Below are positions 26,077 to 36,056 of a stretch of 64,000 nt of DNA, one piece after another. The stretch comes from Pseudomonas sp. S09G 359 (GTDB taxonomy: Bacteria; Pseudomonadota; Gammaproteobacteria; Pseudomonadales; Pseudomonadaceae): contig NZ_CP025263.1 in assembly GCF_002843605.1 (NCBI RefSeq), positions 1 through 64,000 of the forward strand, written 5' to 3'. Within the stretch, counting starts at the first letter, position 1. Each line of letters opens with the position of its first letter. The notes beneath the pieces were generated by a model, which was not told the DNA's origin, ran no database searches, and saw nothing but the letters and a program-made list of their open reading frames with translations. The translations under genes were made by a program, and so were the position numbers.

Positions 26077-26799
26077 TTAGCTGTGCGAGGGCGCCGCAAC
26101 ACTTTCCAAGCGATAGCCGTATCCATAGATCGTCAACAGCTGCCAACCCCGATCTGCGGTCAGCCCCAGCTTGTTGCGCAGACGATAGATATGCGTATCC
26201 AGTGGCCGTGACGAAACCATTTCCTCATGGGTCCAGAAGCGTTCGTAGAGGTACTCACGGGAAAGCGGCCGGGCCAGGTTGGCGAACAAACAACTGGCCA
26301 GGCGATATTCACGCTCGGTCAGGTTGATCGGTTTGCCTGCCCGGGTGACGGTCAGTTCCGCATCGTCGAAGGTCAGGTCGTTAAAACTTTGCACTTCATG
26401 GGTCGTCGACTTCTGCAGGCCGTGGCGCCGCAACACCGCCGTCACTCGGGCTTTCAGCTCATTGGGGCGAAAGGGCTTGCTGACGTAGTCGTCGGCACCG
26501 CTATTGAGGGCCGTGACAATATCGCTCTCCGCATCGCGGCTGGTGAGCATGATCACGGCGGGTGGTGATTCCATGTGTTCACGGGTCCAGCGCAGCAATG
26601 CGATGCCGGTGATATCGGGCAGTTGCCAGTCGAGTATCAGCAGGTCGAACGTTTCCCGGCGCAACTGGCGCAACAGGTCTTCACCCCGCTCGAAGCAATG
26701 CAGAGTCCACGGCTGTTCGGCGGTGCTAGGGATTTGTCGCAGGGTCTGTTCTACGCGTCGCAATTCAGCAGGTTCGTCATCCAGTATTGCGACACGCAT
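26077..26799 (-). CDS. OmpR-type two-component response regulator
   Basis: Response regulator of 240 residues. The receiver domain (1-115) has the acidic pair DD at 7-8, phosphoacceptor D57 (LLILDWQLPD), the threonine/serine of MLTSRDAES, and K108 (VSKPF). A winged-helix DNA-binding domain follows (about 135-232: LTEREYRLASCLFANLARPL; SSRPLDTHIYRLRNKLGL). It is transcribed divergently from the CHASE2 histidine kinase, its obvious partner, from a shared 355-base gap. Target genes are unknown. In P. aeruginosa gyrB is followed directly by the acyltransferase gene, so this pair is an added module. Confidence 0.93.
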   Translation of the reverse strand: MRVAILDDEPAELRRVEQTLRQIPSTAEQPWTLHCFERGEDLLRQLRRETFDLLILDWQLPDITGIALLRWTREHMESPPAVIMLTSRDAESDIVTALNSGADDYVSKPFRPNELKARVTAVLRRHGLQKSTTHEVQSFNDLTFDDAELTVTRAGKPINLTEREYRLASCLFANLARPLSREYLYERFWTHEEMVSSRPLDTHIYRLRNKLGLTADRGWQLLTIYGYGYRLESVAAPSHS

Positions 26800-27154
26800 G
26801 TCGTGGGTCCCTTTCTACTAAAAATATGGCAGCCGGCGGCTTCAAAATAAAAGGCACGTGTTGCGCAGTTGCCGGCCATTGAATCTGAAGAATTGTGGTC
26901 AGATTCAACGTCGCTTGGATCTCTAGGTACGCTGCAATCAAAGAGCGGTTTGCTCTTTGAAAACCCTCTATACCTATGTGGGAAAGATACCGGCTCCGGA
27001 CGGTAAGTAAAAGGATCAGCCGACACATGCGCTGGCGTAAACTGTTGTGCGCAGATCGGCAATCGCCAATATCGACGATCAAGCACGACCTGGAAGGGAA
27101 ACTGGGGTCTATGACATCTTCTATTACCCGCCAACTGCACAGGCGCGTTAAACA
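26800..27154. promoter_or_regulatory. Divergent control region of the two-component pair
   Basis: A 355-base gap with no credible gene. It holds two inverted repeats: GAATCTGA (26881-26888) with TCAGATTC (26899-26906), ten bases apart, and TCAAAGAGC (26938-26946) with GCTCTTTGA (26952-26960), a tight hairpin. The first has the spacing of a protein-binding dyad and could be the operator of the response regulator; the second may form in RNA. Both roles are inferred. Confidence 0.5.
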
Positions 27155-29434
27155 ATGATGCTTTGGGGTAAGGCCGAAAAACGTCAACCCACCCATGCCC
27201 AGCGGCTTTTTCACGGCTTGGTGCGTGAGTGGTTGTGGATCGGCTTACTGTTGTTGCCGATCACCGCCTACCTGTCGTTGAGCCCCGGCCTGGCCTTGAA
27301 TAACCCGCTATACGACAGCCTCCGCCGTTTGACCCCGCTGCCCGTCGACCCGCGCATCCTGCTGGTGACCATCGACGACCCCAGCCTCAAGAAGCTCGGC
27401 CCGTGGCCCTGGCCGCGCAGCCTGCATGCCGACCTGATCGACCGCCTCAGCGCTGCGCAGCCGGCTGGTATTTTGTTCGATGTGATCTTCAGTGAGCCGG
27501 GCGACCCCGCCAATGACAAACGCTTGGCCGACGCCGTATGCAACGCCGGCAACGTCTTGTTGCCATTAGTGCGTGAGGGGCCCGGGAGCTATAGCCAACC
27601 CGGCGGGCAACTGCTGCCCCTGCTTAAATGTGCCAAAGGCGTAGGCCATATCAATGTCGAAGCCGACAGCGACGGCGTGGTCCGCAGCCTGTATATGCGC
27701 GAAGGCCCACCCAATACCACGGCGCCCCAGTTGGCGTGGCTGGCCTATGTGATGAGCGGTCAACCGGCAGAGATGCCCGGCGAGCCTCTGGAGCCAACAG
27801 GCTCGCAATGGCACCGGGAACACGCGATCCGTATCCCGTTCATCGCGCCCCACACGCACTTTCCCAGCGTGTCGTATGCCAGCGTGTTGCGCGGTGAGGT
27901 GTCGCCCGAACGGCTGCATAACCGCCTGATCCTGGTGGGGGCCACGGCGTCCGGCATGGGCGATCGGTTTGTTACCCCGCTCTCCGCTACGGTTGGCACC
28001 ACGGCGGGGGTAGAAATCCAGGCCAACGTGCTCAACGGCTTACTGCAAGGGCGCAGCATCGTGGATTTGCCCGGATGGCAGGCGGCAACGCTGGCGACAT
28101 CCCTGGTGGCGCTGCTGCTGGGCCTGCTGCTCTACCGCCCGCGCTATGCACTGTGGATGACCCTGGGCTGCATGGCCGCGGCACTGCTTGGTTCATGGGC
28201 CTTGTTACGGCTGGGCCATTGGTGGTCACCTGCGGCCTGCCTGGTCGGCTTGCTGCTCAGTTACCTGATCTGGAACTGGCGCCGCCTCAGCGTGATCCTC
28301 GCCTACTTCGGCTGGGAACTGGCGCGCCTGGATGACGAGCCCAAAGTGCTTCCAGAACGCCGCCGTGCACCGGCCAGTAAAGGTGATGTGTTGCAGGGCC
28401 GCATCTTTGCCCTGGAGCAGGCCGTCAGCCGTACACGTGATACCCGGCGCTTCATGGCCGATGGCCTGGAGTGCCTGCCGGTGGCGACGCTGATCACCGA
28501 CCCCAAGGGCAATATCCTGCTGGCCAACCGCATCGCCCGCGAAGTATTCGGCAATGACCTGGTTAACCAGAACCTGCTGGAGCAACTAGCCGACTTGGGT
28601 TACCCGCCGCTGCACAACGGCGTGCGCCCTGCCCTTTCGGCACTGGAACTGGTTGAGTTCCGCGACATCCACCAACGCAGTCTGCGTATGGAGATTGCCC
28701 CTTTGCTGCCCGCTGAAGGGGATGTCGCACTTGGCTGGCTGCTGAGCCTCACCGACCTGAGCAAGGAGCGTGAGGCCCAGCAGCACCGGGAAACCATGCT
28801 GCGTTTTCTTTCCCACGACCTGCGGGCACCGCACTCGGCGATCCTCGCACTGCTGGATGTGCACAGTGGCGAGTCACCGGTGTACGCCCAGATCGAACAG
28901 CAGGTGCGTCGCGCGTTGAGCCTTACCGACTCTTTCGTCCAACTCGCGAAAGCCGAGGCCGACGGCTACCACTTCCAGCCCACGCTGTTTGCCATGCTGG
29001 TGATGGATGCATTTGACCAAGTGGCGGTGATCGCCCAGCTCAAGGGTATTCATATGGTCCATGACCTGGATGAAGCTGATGAGGGCATGGTGTCAGCCGA
29101 CCAATCGCTGCTAACCCGTGCGCTGTTCAACGTGCTGGAGAACGCGATCAAATATTCGCCTTCCGGTACCACCGTGCGTTTAAGGCACACCACCACGGAC
29201 GGCTGGCTGGAATGCCGCATCAGTGATCAGGGCCCAGGGATAGCGGCGCAGGACTTGCCGGAATTGTTCAGCCAGTACAAACGCTTCGATTCTGCCCAGG
29301 GCAGTGAGGGTTTGGGGTTGGGGCTGACCATGGTCAAGGCGGTGGTGGAGCGCCATGGCGGCCACATCAGCTGTGAAAGCACGGTGGGTAAAGGCACGGC
29401 GTTCAACGTGCAATTGCCCTTGCTGGAGGACTGA
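27155..29434 (+). CDS. CHASE2-domain sensor histidine kinase
   Basis: Membrane sensor kinase (759 residues; a second ATG one codon in is also possible). A transmembrane helix (about 29-48, EWLWIGLLLLPITAYLSL) is followed by a CHASE2 extracytoplasmic sensor (about 50-300: DPRILLVTIDDPSLKKLGPW; AGILFDVIFSEPGDP). Three membrane helices lie at about 305-370. A PAS-like segment follows (about 430-540, LECLPVATLITDPKGNILLA), then HisKA with H554 (RFLSHDLRAPHSAIL). The HATPase domain has the N box NVLENAIKYSP, G1 ISDQGPGI and G2 GLGLGLTMVKAVVERHGG. All catalytic motifs are intact. The signal sensed by CHASE2 domains is not known. Partner: the divergent response regulator at 26077. Confidence 0.93.
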   Translation: MMLWGKAEKRQPTHAQRLFHGLVREWLWIGLLLLPITAYLSLSPGLALNNPLYDSLRRLTPLPVDPRILLVTIDDPSLKKLGPWPWPRSLHADLIDRLSAAQPAGILFDVIFSEPGDPANDKRLADAVCNAGNVLLPLVREGPGSYSQPGGQLLPLLKCAKGVGHINVEADSDGVVRSLYMREGPPNTTAPQLAWLAYVMSGQPAEMPGEPLEPTGSQWHREHAIRIPFIAPHTHFPSVSYASVLRGEVSPERLHNRLILVGATASGMGDRFVTPLSATVGTTAGVEIQANVLNGLLQGRSIVDLPGWQAATLATSLVALLLGLLLYRPRYALWMTLGCMAAALLGSWALLRLGHWWSPAACLVGLLLSYLIWNWRRLSVILAYFGWELARLDDEPKVLPERRRAPASKGDVLQGRIFALEQAVSRTRDTRRFMADGLECLPVATLITDPKGNILLANRIAREVFGNDLVNQNLLEQLADLGYPPLHNGVRPALSALELVEFRDIHQRSLRMEIAPLLPAEGDVALGWLLSLTDLSKEREAQQHRETMLRFLSHDLRAPHSAILALLDVHSGESPVYAQIEQQVRRALSLTDSFVQLAKAEADGYHFQPTLFAMLVMDAFDQVAVIAQLKGIHMVHDLDEADEGMVSADQSLLTRALFNVLENAIKYSPSGTTVRLRHTTTDGWLECRISDQGPGIAAQDLPELFSQYKRFDSAQGSEGLGLGLTMVKAVVERHGGHISCESTVGKGTAFNVQLPLLED

Positions 29435-29459
29435 AAAAGCCGGCTTTTCTGCTGTGCAT

Positions 29460-29489
29460 AAAAAACCGGTCTCAAGGACCGGTTTTTTA
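29460..29489 (+). terminator. Intrinsic terminator after the kinase gene
   Basis: AAAAAACCGGTCTCAAGGACCGGTTTTTT: the stem ACCGGTC/GACCGGT is flanked by an A-run and a T-run, so it can act in both directions, also for the convergent acyltransferase gene. Confidence 0.85.
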
Positions 29490-29616
29490 CTGCGGAAAAA
29501 ACTTATGCACCTTTTTCGCGATTTTATGAGCTTGGGAAATATGTAGTTAAATCAGCTTCTTATGAGCCAAAAACGGCAATTCGCCAACAAACCGTACACA
29601 GGTTATCCACAGATGC

Positions 29617-30387
29617 TCAGACCACAGGGGTGTCGACTACCACCGGCTCCGGCGGCAGCGAACCCATAGCTCGTTGTTGCGCTTCATTCCAGGCCTGGGC
29701 GCGGTCATTCAGCGCGGCAATAGCCCGTGGGCCCTCGCCTTCGGCGTACATCGGCTCGCCAATTATCACGGTGATGGTGCCCTCACGTTTGGCCCAGCCG
29801 GTCTTTGGCCAGAACTTGCCGGCGTTATGCGCAATCGGCAACACCGGCAGGTTGGCATTCACCGCCAAGGCGGTACCGCCGCGTGAGAACTTGCCCACGG
29901 TACCGTAGGGCACGCGCGTACCCTCGGGGAAGATCAGCACCCAAACGCCATCCTTGAGCAGCTCGTCGCCCTTCTTGGCGACGTGCTTGAGCGCGGCCTT
30001 GGGGTTGTCACGATCAATCGCGATCGGACGCAGCATGGCCATGGCCCAGCCGAAAAACGGCACGTACAGCAATTCGCGCTTGAGCACCTGGCTCAGGGGC
30101 GAGAAGTACGCCGACAGAAAGAACGTCTCCCAGGTGCTCTGGTGGTTCGACAAAATCACGCAGGGCTGGTCTGGCACGTTCTCGGCACCCTTGATCTCAA
30201 AGCGAATGCCCAGAAATACCTTGGTCAGCCACAGCGCGCAGCGGCACCAATAGACGTTGATAAAGCGGTAGCGCGCCTTGAACGGCAAGAAGGGCGCGAT
30301 AAAAAAGCTCAGGGTGCACCAGAGAAACGAACTGGTGCCCAGCAGCAGGTAAAAGAAGAAGGTTCTGATGGCCTGCAAAATCGACAT
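29617..30387 (-). CDS. plsC: 1-acyl-sn-glycerol-3-phosphate acyltransferase
   Basis: PlsC-type acyltransferase (256 residues) that makes phosphatidic acid from lysophosphatidic acid at the inner membrane. The start MSILQAIRTFFFYLLLGTSS at 30387 puts a membrane helix at the N-terminus; a longer upstream frame looks non-coding. The catalytic HX4E box is NHQSTWETF, and the FPEGTR box is LIFPEGTRVPYG. It is the last gene of the glyQ-glyS-gmhB-plsC run, the same order as P. aeruginosa PA0009-PA0005. A perfect DnaA box (29603) lies just past its stop. Confidence 0.93.
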   Translation of the reverse strand: MSILQAIRTFFFYLLLGTSSFLWCTLSFFIAPFLPFKARYRFINVYWCRCALWLTKVFLGIRFEIKGAENVPDQPCVILSNHQSTWETFFLSAYFSPLSQVLKRELLYVPFFGWAMAMLRPIAIDRDNPKAALKHVAKKGDELLKDGVWVLIFPEGTRVPYGTVGKFSRGGTALAVNANLPVLPIAHNAGKFWPKTGWAKREGTITVIIGEPMYAEGEGPRAIAALNDRAQAWNEAQQRAMGSLPPEPVVVDTPVV

Positions 30388-30469
30388 GGCGGCATTTACC
30401 GTTGCGGGACAACGCCCGCCTGTTAAAAGCGCACTCCCGAACACTCCTTGGCCAGGAAGTCGAGGGCGG

Positions 30470-31006
30470 CTAGTTGTTGATAAGTTCTGCGGCAATCGCC
30501 GCCAGATCGTCAAAAATCAAGGTGCCTACCGGCAGGTTTTTCGCCTGGGTCTTTTCGCCTTTCCCGGTCTTTACCAAAACTGGCTGAGAGTCGACGGCTT
30601 TGGCCGCCTCCAGGTCACCGAGGCTGTCCCCGACGAACCATATCCCAGCCAATGGCACCTTGTAATGTTCTGCAATGGTTTTCAACATGCCAGGCTTGGG
30701 TTTGCGGCAATCGCAGCCCTCATCCGGCCCGTGGGGGCAGTACACCACCAACCCCACCTCACCGCCCTGCTCGGCCACCAACGTGCGCAAGCGCGCGTGC
30801 ATGGCGTCCAGGGTGGCGATGTCGTAGTAGCCACGGGCGATGCCGGACTGGTTGGTGGCGATGGCCACGGTCCAGCCGGCTTTGCTCAACTGCGCGATGG
30901 CCTCGATCGAGCCGGGCAGCGGAATCCATTCCTCCACCGACTTGATGTAAGCGTCGGAGTCGTAATTGATCACCCCGTCCCGATCGAGAATCAGCAGTTT
31001 CAACAT
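30470..31006 (-). CDS. gmhB: D-glycero-beta-D-manno-heptose-1,7-bisphosphate 7-phosphatase
   Basis: HAD-family phosphatase (178 residues) in ADP-heptose synthesis for the lipopolysaccharide inner core. The catalytic motif is LILDRDGVINYDSD, motif II is IATNQSGIARG, and the zinc loop is CPHGPDEGCDCRKPKPGM. The later HAD motif is FVGDSLGDLEAAKA. It begins 2 bases after glyS ends. Confidence 0.95.
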   Translation of the reverse strand: MLKLLILDRDGVINYDSDAYIKSVEEWIPLPGSIEAIAQLSKAGWTVAIATNQSGIARGYYDIATLDAMHARLRTLVAEQGGEVGLVVYCPHGPDEGCDCRKPKPGMLKTIAEHYKVPLAGIWFVGDSLGDLEAAKAVDSQPVLVKTGKGEKTQAKNLPVGTLIFDDLAAIAAELINN

Positions 31007-31008
31007 GG

Positions 31009-33063
31009 TCAGCTCAGTGTGGAAATGTCGGCGATGTTGACGAACAAGCCGCGCAGACGCGCCAGCATGGCGTAGCGGTTTTTCCGCACACCGGCATCTT
31101 CGGCATTGATCATCACGGCTTCGAAGAACGCATCCACCGGCTCACGCAGGGTGGCCAGGCGCGCCAGGGCTTCGGCGTAGTTGCGTTCGGCGATCAGCGG
31201 CTTCACCGCGTTTTCAGCCTTGGCGATGGCCGAGTTCAGCGAGAACTCCTTGGCATCGGCAAACAGGCCTGGGTCGACTTCGGCGTTGCCCAGGCCTTCG
31301 GCCTTGCTCAGCAGGTTCGACACACGCTTGTTCACGGCCGCCAGGGCATCGGCTTCGGGCAATTTGCGGAACGCTTGTACGGCTTGTACACGCTGGTCGA
31401 AGTCCAACGCCGAACCTGGTTGCAGGGCACGTACCGACAGGTAGACGGAAACATCCACGCCTTCGTCTTCGTAACGCGCACGCAGGCGGTCGAACACGAA
31501 CTCCAGCACTTGCTCGGCCAGGCCGGCTTGCTTGACCTTGGCGCCGAACTGGCCGACGGCGAACACCACGGCCTGGGTCAGGTCGAGGTCCAGCTTCTTG
31601 TCGATCAGGATGCGCAGTACGCCCAGTGCGGCACGGCGCAAGGCATACGGGTCTTTGCTACCGGTCGGCAACATGCCGATACCGAAGATACCCACCAGGG
31701 TATCCAGCTTGTCGGCGATGGCCACGGCCGCACCGGTCAAGGTGGTTGGCAGCTCGGCGCCGGCACCGCGCGGCATGTACTGCTCGTTCAGCGCCAGGGC
31801 AACGTCGTCGGCTTCGCCATCGTTGAGGGCGTAGTAGTAGCCGGCAACACCTTGCATCTCAGGGAACTCGCCGACCATCTCGGTGGCCAGGTCGCACTTG
31901 GACAGCAGGCCGGCACGCGCGGCCCAGGCAGCGTCACCGCCAATGCGAGGGGCAATGTAGGCCGCCAGCTTGGAGATGCGCACGGCTTTGTCGTAGACGC
32001 TGCCGAGTTTTTCCTGGAACACCACGTTTTGCAGGCGCAGGTTGAAGTCTTCGAGCTTCTGCTTCTTGTCTTGCTTGAAGAAGAACTCAGCGTCGGTCAG
32101 GCGCGGGCGAACGACTTTTTCGTTACCGGCGATGATCTGCTGCGGGTCCTTGCTCTCGATGTTGGCCACGGTGATAAAGCGCGGCAGCAACTTGCCGTCC
32201 ACGTCCAGCAGGCAGAAGTACTTCTGGTTGTCCTGCATGGTGGTGATCAGCGCTTCTTGCGGCACGTCGAGGAAACGTTCTTCGAACGAGCACACCAACG
32301 GCACCGGCCATTCAACCAGTGCGGTCACTTCGTCGAGCAGGCTTGGCGGCACGATGGCGGTGCCTTCCTGCAGGCGGGCCAGCTCTTCGGTGCGCTTGCT
32401 GATCAGTTCGCGACGCTCATTGGCATCGGCCAGCACGTAAGCCGCACGCAGGTCGGCGGCGTAGTTGGCCGGCGAGGTGATGCGCACCGCTTGCGGGTGG
32501 TGGAAGCGATGACCACGGGAATCACGGCCGGCCTTCTGGGCGAGGATCGTGCAATCGATGACCTGGTCACCGAGCAGCATCACCAGCCATTGGGTTGGGC
32601 GGACGAACTCTTCCTTGCGTGCACCCCAGCGCATGCGCTTAGGGATCGGCAGGTCGTTCAGGGAGTCTTCAACGATGGTCGGCAACAGGCTGGCGGTCGG
32701 CTTGCCGGTGATCACCTGGCTGAAGCGCAGTTTCGGGCCGCTCTGGTCGATCTCGCTCAGCTCCACGCCACACTTCTTGGCAAAACCAAGGGCGGCCTGG
32801 GTTGGGTTGCCTTCGGCGTCGAACGCGGCTTGGCGTGGCGGACCGTCGAGGTTGATGCTGCGGTCCGGCTGCTGGGTTTCCAGCGCGGTCAACAGAACAG
32901 CCAGACGGCGCGGCGCGGCGTAGACTTTTTTCGCTTCAAACTTCAGGCCAGCAGTTTGCAGGCCTTTTTCGATACCGGCCAGGAATGCATCGGCCAGGGT
33001 ATTGAGTGCCTTGGGTGGCAGCTCTTCGGTGCCCAGTTCAACCAGGAAATCTTGAGCACTCAT
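31009..33063 (-). CDS. glyS: Glycyl-tRNA synthetase beta subunit
   Basis: Beta chain (684 residues) of the tetrameric alpha2beta2 bacterial glycyl-tRNA synthetase; it contributes tRNA recognition. The start [20 protein letters not shown] is the family hallmark. The C-terminal anticodon-binding-like region is normal ([20 protein letters not shown]). It overlaps the glyQ stop by 4 bases. Confidence 0.97.
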   Translation of the reverse strand: MSAQDFLVELGTEELPPKALNTLADAFLAGIEKGLQTAGLKFEAKKVYAAPRRLAVLLTALETQQPDRSINLDGPPRQAAFDAEGNPTQAALGFAKKCGVELSEIDQSGPKLRFSQVITGKPTASLLPTIVEDSLNDLPIPKRMRWGARKEEFVRPTQWLVMLLGDQVIDCTILAQKAGRDSRGHRFHHPQAVRITSPANYAADLRAAYVLADANERRELISKRTEELARLQEGTAIVPPSLLDEVTALVEWPVPLVCSFEERFLDVPQEALITTMQDNQKYFCLLDVDGKLLPRFITVANIESKDPQQIIAGNEKVVRPRLTDAEFFFKQDKKQKLEDFNLRLQNVVFQEKLGSVYDKAVRISKLAAYIAPRIGGDAAWAARAGLLSKCDLATEMVGEFPEMQGVAGYYYALNDGEADDVALALNEQYMPRGAGAELPTTLTGAAVAIADKLDTLVGIFGIGMLPTGSKDPYALRRAALGVLRILIDKKLDLDLTQAVVFAVGQFGAKVKQAGLAEQVLEFVFDRLRARYEDEGVDVSVYLSVRALQPGSALDFDQRVQAVQAFRKLPEADALAAVNKRVSNLLSKAEGLGNAEVDPGLFADAKEFSLNSAIAKAENAVKPLIAERNYAEALARLATLREPVDAFFEAVMINAEDAGVRKNRYAMLARLRGLFVNIADISTLS

Positions 33064-34013
33064 TGTGCAGCCTCCAGCTTAGCCAACACTTCATCACGCA
33101 GGTCCGGGGTAGCCATCGGGAAGCCCAGCTTGGCGCGAGCCAACAGGTAGGCTTGGGCGACGGAACGCGCCAGGGTGCGTACACGCAGGATGTATTGCTG
33201 GCGCGCGGTTACCGAGATGGCACGGCGGGCGTCCAGCAGGTTGAAGGTGTGAGAGGCCTTCAACACCATTTCGTAGCTCGGCAACGGCAGCGGCTGGTCG
33301 AGTTCGATCAGGCGCTTGGCTTCGCTTTCATAGAAGTCGAACAGTTCGAACAGCTTGTCGACATTGGCGTGTTCGAAGTTGTAAGTGGATTGCTCCACTT
33401 CGTTCTGGTGGAACACGTCGCCATAGGTGACTTTGCCGAACGGGCCGTCAGCCCACACCAGGTCGTAGACCGAATCCACGCCTTGCAGGTACATGGCCAG
33501 ACGCTCGAGGCCGTAGGTGATTTCGCCGGTCACCGGGTAGCACTCGATGCCGCCCGCTTGCTGGAAGTAAGTGAACTGCGTCACTTCCATGCCATTGAGC
33601 CAGACTTCCCAGCCCAGGCCCCAGGCGCCCAGGGTCGGCGACTCCCAGTTGTCTTCGACGAAACGGATGTCGTGCACCAGTGGGTCCAGGCCCACGTGCT
33701 TGAGCGAGCCCAGGTAGAGTTCCTGGAAGTTATCCGGGTTCGGCTTCAATACCACCTGGAACTGGTAGTAATGCTGCAGACGGTTCGGGTTCTCGCCGTA
33801 GCGGCCGTCAGTCGGGCGACGACTGGGCTGCACATAAGCGGCGTTCCAGGTTTCCGGGCCGATGGCCCGCAGGAATGTTGCGGTGTGGAAAGTGCCGGCG
33901 CCTACTTCCATATCGTAGGGCTGAAGTACCACACAACCTTGCTCGGCCCAGTATTGCTGGAGGGCGAGGATCAAGTCTTGGAAGGTACGCACGGCTGGCG
34001 TAGGCTGGCTCAC
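33060..34013 (-). CDS. glyQ: Glycyl-tRNA synthetase alpha subunit
   Basis: Catalytic alpha chain (317 residues) of glycyl-tRNA synthetase. The start is taken as GTG at 34013 ([20 protein letters not shown]), as in P. aeruginosa; another GTG three codons upstream at 34022 is possible. The core [20 protein letters not shown] and [20 protein letters not shown] are diagnostic. It is divergent from tag across about 80 bases, which should contain both promoters. Confidence 0.96.
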   Translation of the reverse strand: MSQPTPAVRTFQDLILALQQYWAEQGCVVLQPYDMEVGAGTFHTATFLRAIGPETWNAAYVQPSRRPTDGRYGENPNRLQHYYQFQVVLKPNPDNFQELYLGSLKHVGLDPLVHDIRFVEDNWESPTLGAWGLGWEVWLNGMEVTQFTYFQQAGGIECYPVTGEITYGLERLAMYLQGVDSVYDLVWADGPFGKVTYGDVFHQNEVEQSTYNFEHANVDKLFELFDFYESEAKRLIELDQPLPLPSYEMVLKASHTFNLLDARRAISVTARQQYILRVRTLARSVAQAYLLARAKLGFPMATPDLRDEVLAKLEAAQ

Positions 34014-34094
34014 GAAATTCACCTGTTACTTGGGCTGCGATTTAAAGAGCGGGAGTATACCCGATTCGGCCCTGCCACCACTCCCTGGAGCCTT

Positions 34095-34652
34095 ATGCCA
34101 CGCTGCTTTTGGTGTTCTGAAGATCCGCTGTACATGGCTTATCACGATCAGGAGTGGGGAACGCCGCTGCGCGATGCGCAGGGTCTGTTCGAGTTGCTTT
34201 TGCTCGAAGGGTTCCAGGCGGGCCTGTCCTGGATCACCGTTTTACGCAAACGCGAGCATTATCGAAAGGTCTTGTTCGGTTTTGATGCGCAGAGGCTTGC
34301 GCGGTTGAGCGACGCTGAGATCGAAGCGTTGATGCTCGATCCGGGCATTGTGCGTAATCGCTTGAAGCTCAACGCCACCCGCCGCAATGCCGCTGCCTGG
34401 TTGGCGCTGGAGGATCCGGTGGGGTTGCTCTGGTCGTTTGTCGGCGGCGTGCCCAAGGTCAACCACTTCAAGGATCGCAGCCAGGTCCCGGCAATTACCC
34501 CCGAGGCCGAAGCCATGAGCAAAGCCTTGAAAAAAGCCGGCTTCACCTTCGTTGGCCCGACCATCTGCTACGCATTCATGCAGGCCTCGGGCATGGTCAT
34601 GGACCACACTCAGGACTGCGACCGTTACGCGGACTTGGCCAACGCCGGTTAG
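34095..34652 (+). CDS. tag: DNA-3-methyladenine glycosylase I
   Basis: Tag (185 residues) removes 3-methyladenine from alkylated DNA. The start at 34095 gives MPRCFWCSEDPLYMAYHDQE, placing C4 and H17, the first two zinc ligands, at the same positions as in E. coli Tag; the C-terminal His/Cys pair is in MDHTQDCDRYADL. The helix-hairpin core contains EGFQAGLSWITVLRKREHYR. It is followed by the lipid A acyltransferase 40 bases downstream, the order seen in P. aeruginosa. Confidence 0.95.
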   Translation: MPRCFWCSEDPLYMAYHDQEWGTPLRDAQGLFELLLLEGFQAGLSWITVLRKREHYRKVLFGFDAQRLARLSDAEIEALMLDPGIVRNRLKLNATRRNAAAWLALEDPVGLLWSFVGGVPKVNHFKDRSQVPAITPEAEAMSKALKKAGFTFVGPTICYAFMQASGMVMDHTQDCDRYADLANAG

Positions 34653-34692
34653 AATGCCGGCTTTGCGCACCGCACACGAACAGGAGTGACCT

Positions 34693-35580
34693 GTGGAAAA
34701 GTTTAAAGGCGCCTTGCTGGTAGGCGCTCTCCGATTATTTGCCCTGCTGCCCTGGCGCGCTGTCCAGGCCGTCGGCACGGCGATTGGCTGGATCATGTGG
34801 AAAACCCCCAACCGCTCCCGCGACACGGTGCGGATCAACCTGTCCAAATGCTTCCCGGACATGGACCCGGCCGCCCGCGAGCGCCTGGTTGGCCAAAGCC
34901 TGATGGACATCGGCAAGTCCCTCACCGAAAGCGCCTGCGCCTGGATCTGGCCGGCCCAGCGCTCCATTGACCTGGTGCGCGAAGTCGAAGGCCTGGATGT
35001 ACTGCACGCGGCGTTGGCCTCGGGCAAAGGCGTGGTTGGCATCACCAGCCACCTGGGCAATTGGGAAGTGTTGAACCACTTCTATTGCAACCAGTGCAAA
35101 CCGATCATTTTCTATCGCCCACCCAAGCTCAAGGCGGTGGATGAGCTGCTGCGCAAACAGCGCGTACAACTGGGAAACCGTGTGGCCGCGTCGACCAAGG
35201 AAGGCATCCTCAGTGTCATCAAGGAAGTGCGCAAGGGTGGCCAAGTGGGCATTCCCGCTGACCCGGAGCCGGCGGAATCCGCGGGGATCTTCGTACCCTT
35301 CTTCGCCACCCAGGCGCTGACCAGTAAGTTCGTGCCGAACATGCTCGCGGGCCACAAGGCCGTGGGCGTCTTCCTGCACGCCCTGCGGCTGCCGGACGGT
35401 TCGGGCTACAAAGTGATCCTGGAAGCGGCGCCGGAAGACATGTACAGCACCGACACCGCTACGTCCTGCGCGGCGATGAGCAAGGTGGTGGAGCGCTATG
35501 TGGGGGCTTACCCGAGCCAGTACATGTGGAGCATGAAGCGCTTCAAGAAACGCCCACCGGGTGAAGAGCGGTGGTACTGA
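34693..35580 (+). CDS. Lipid A biosynthesis lauroyl-type acyltransferase (HtrB/LpxL family)
   Basis: Inner-membrane acyltransferase (295 residues, GTG start) that adds a secondary acyl chain to lipid A. An N-terminal hydrophobic segment (ALLVGALRLFALLPWRAVQA) is followed by the catalytic HX4E motif ITSHLGNWEVLNHF. The block GQVGIPADPEPAESAGIFVP and the C-terminal SQYMWSMKRFKKRPPGEERW are typical of HtrB proteins. Which acyl chain and position it serves cannot be told from sequence. A REPIN follows 30 bases after the stop. Confidence 0.92.
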   Translation: MEKFKGALLVGALRLFALLPWRAVQAVGTAIGWIMWKTPNRSRDTVRINLSKCFPDMDPAARERLVGQSLMDIGKSLTESACAWIWPAQRSIDLVREVEGLDVLHAALASGKGVVGITSHLGNWEVLNHFYCNQCKPIIFYRPPKLKAVDELLRKQRVQLGNRVAASTKEGILSVIKEVRKGGQVGIPADPEPAESAGIFVPFFATQALTSKFVPNMLAGHKAVGVFLHALRLPDGSGYKVILEAAPEDMYSTDTATSCAAMSKVVERYVGAYPSQYMWSMKRFKKRPPGEERWY

Positions 35581-35610
35581 TTTACTGCTGCCTCAAGACC
35601 AATACAAAAC

Positions 35611-35707
35611 CAAATGTGGGAGGGGGCTTGCCCCCGATGGCGGTGGTTCAGTCAAAGATGCATCGACTGACACTCCGTTATCGGGGGCAAGCCCCCTCCC
35701 ACATTTG
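35611..35707. repeat. REPIN, GTGGGAGGGGGCTTGCCCCC family
   Basis: Inverted pair: CAAATGTGGGAGGGGGCTTG at 35611-35630 and its reverse complement ending at 35707, with about 40 bases of spacer. It lies between the lipid A acyltransferase and the convergent TPR gene. Each arm is also internally palindromic (GGGGGCTTGCCCCC). Confidence 0.9.
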
Positions 35708-35714
35708 GTTCAGA

Positions 35715-36026
35715 TCAGGCCTGGCGGTCGAGTTTTTTCAGGAACACCGTCATCTCTTTCTCGGCCTGCTTGTCGCCATGTGCCTGGGCCGCTTCGATGC
35801 CTTTTTCCCACGCCAAGCGCGCCGCTGCACGATCCTCCAGCCCCAACTGCGCCTTGCCCAACAACTTCCACGCCGCCGAATACTTCGGGTCGAACTCAAC
35901 GCACTTGCGCAAATGCTCCGCCGCCTTGGCGTTATCTTTCAGGTCCAGATAACCCTTGCCTAAACCAAAGCGCAGCAATGAATTATCCACACCCTTGGCG
36001 AGCATTTTTTCCAGGGATTCGAGCAT
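35715..36026 (-). CDS. Small tetratricopeptide-repeat protein
   Basis: Cytoplasmic protein of 103 residues made almost entirely of TPR helices: AKGVDNSLLRFGLGKGYLDL (about 10-29), then NAKAAEHLRKCVEFDPKYSA and AWKLLGKAQLGLEDRAAARL. No signal peptide. A conserved hypothetical gene is known at this place in other pseudomonads; it presumably acts as a protein-binding adaptor. A perfect DnaA box is found inside it near 35985. Confidence 0.85.
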   Translation of the reverse strand: MLESLEKMLAKGVDNSLLRFGLGKGYLDLKDNAKAAEHLRKCVEFDPKYSAAWKLLGKAQLGLEDRAAARLAWEKGIEAAQAHGDKQAEKEMTVFLKKLDRQA

Positions 36027-36056
36027 TTAATGCCACCTTGAGCGAAGTAAGGCTGT

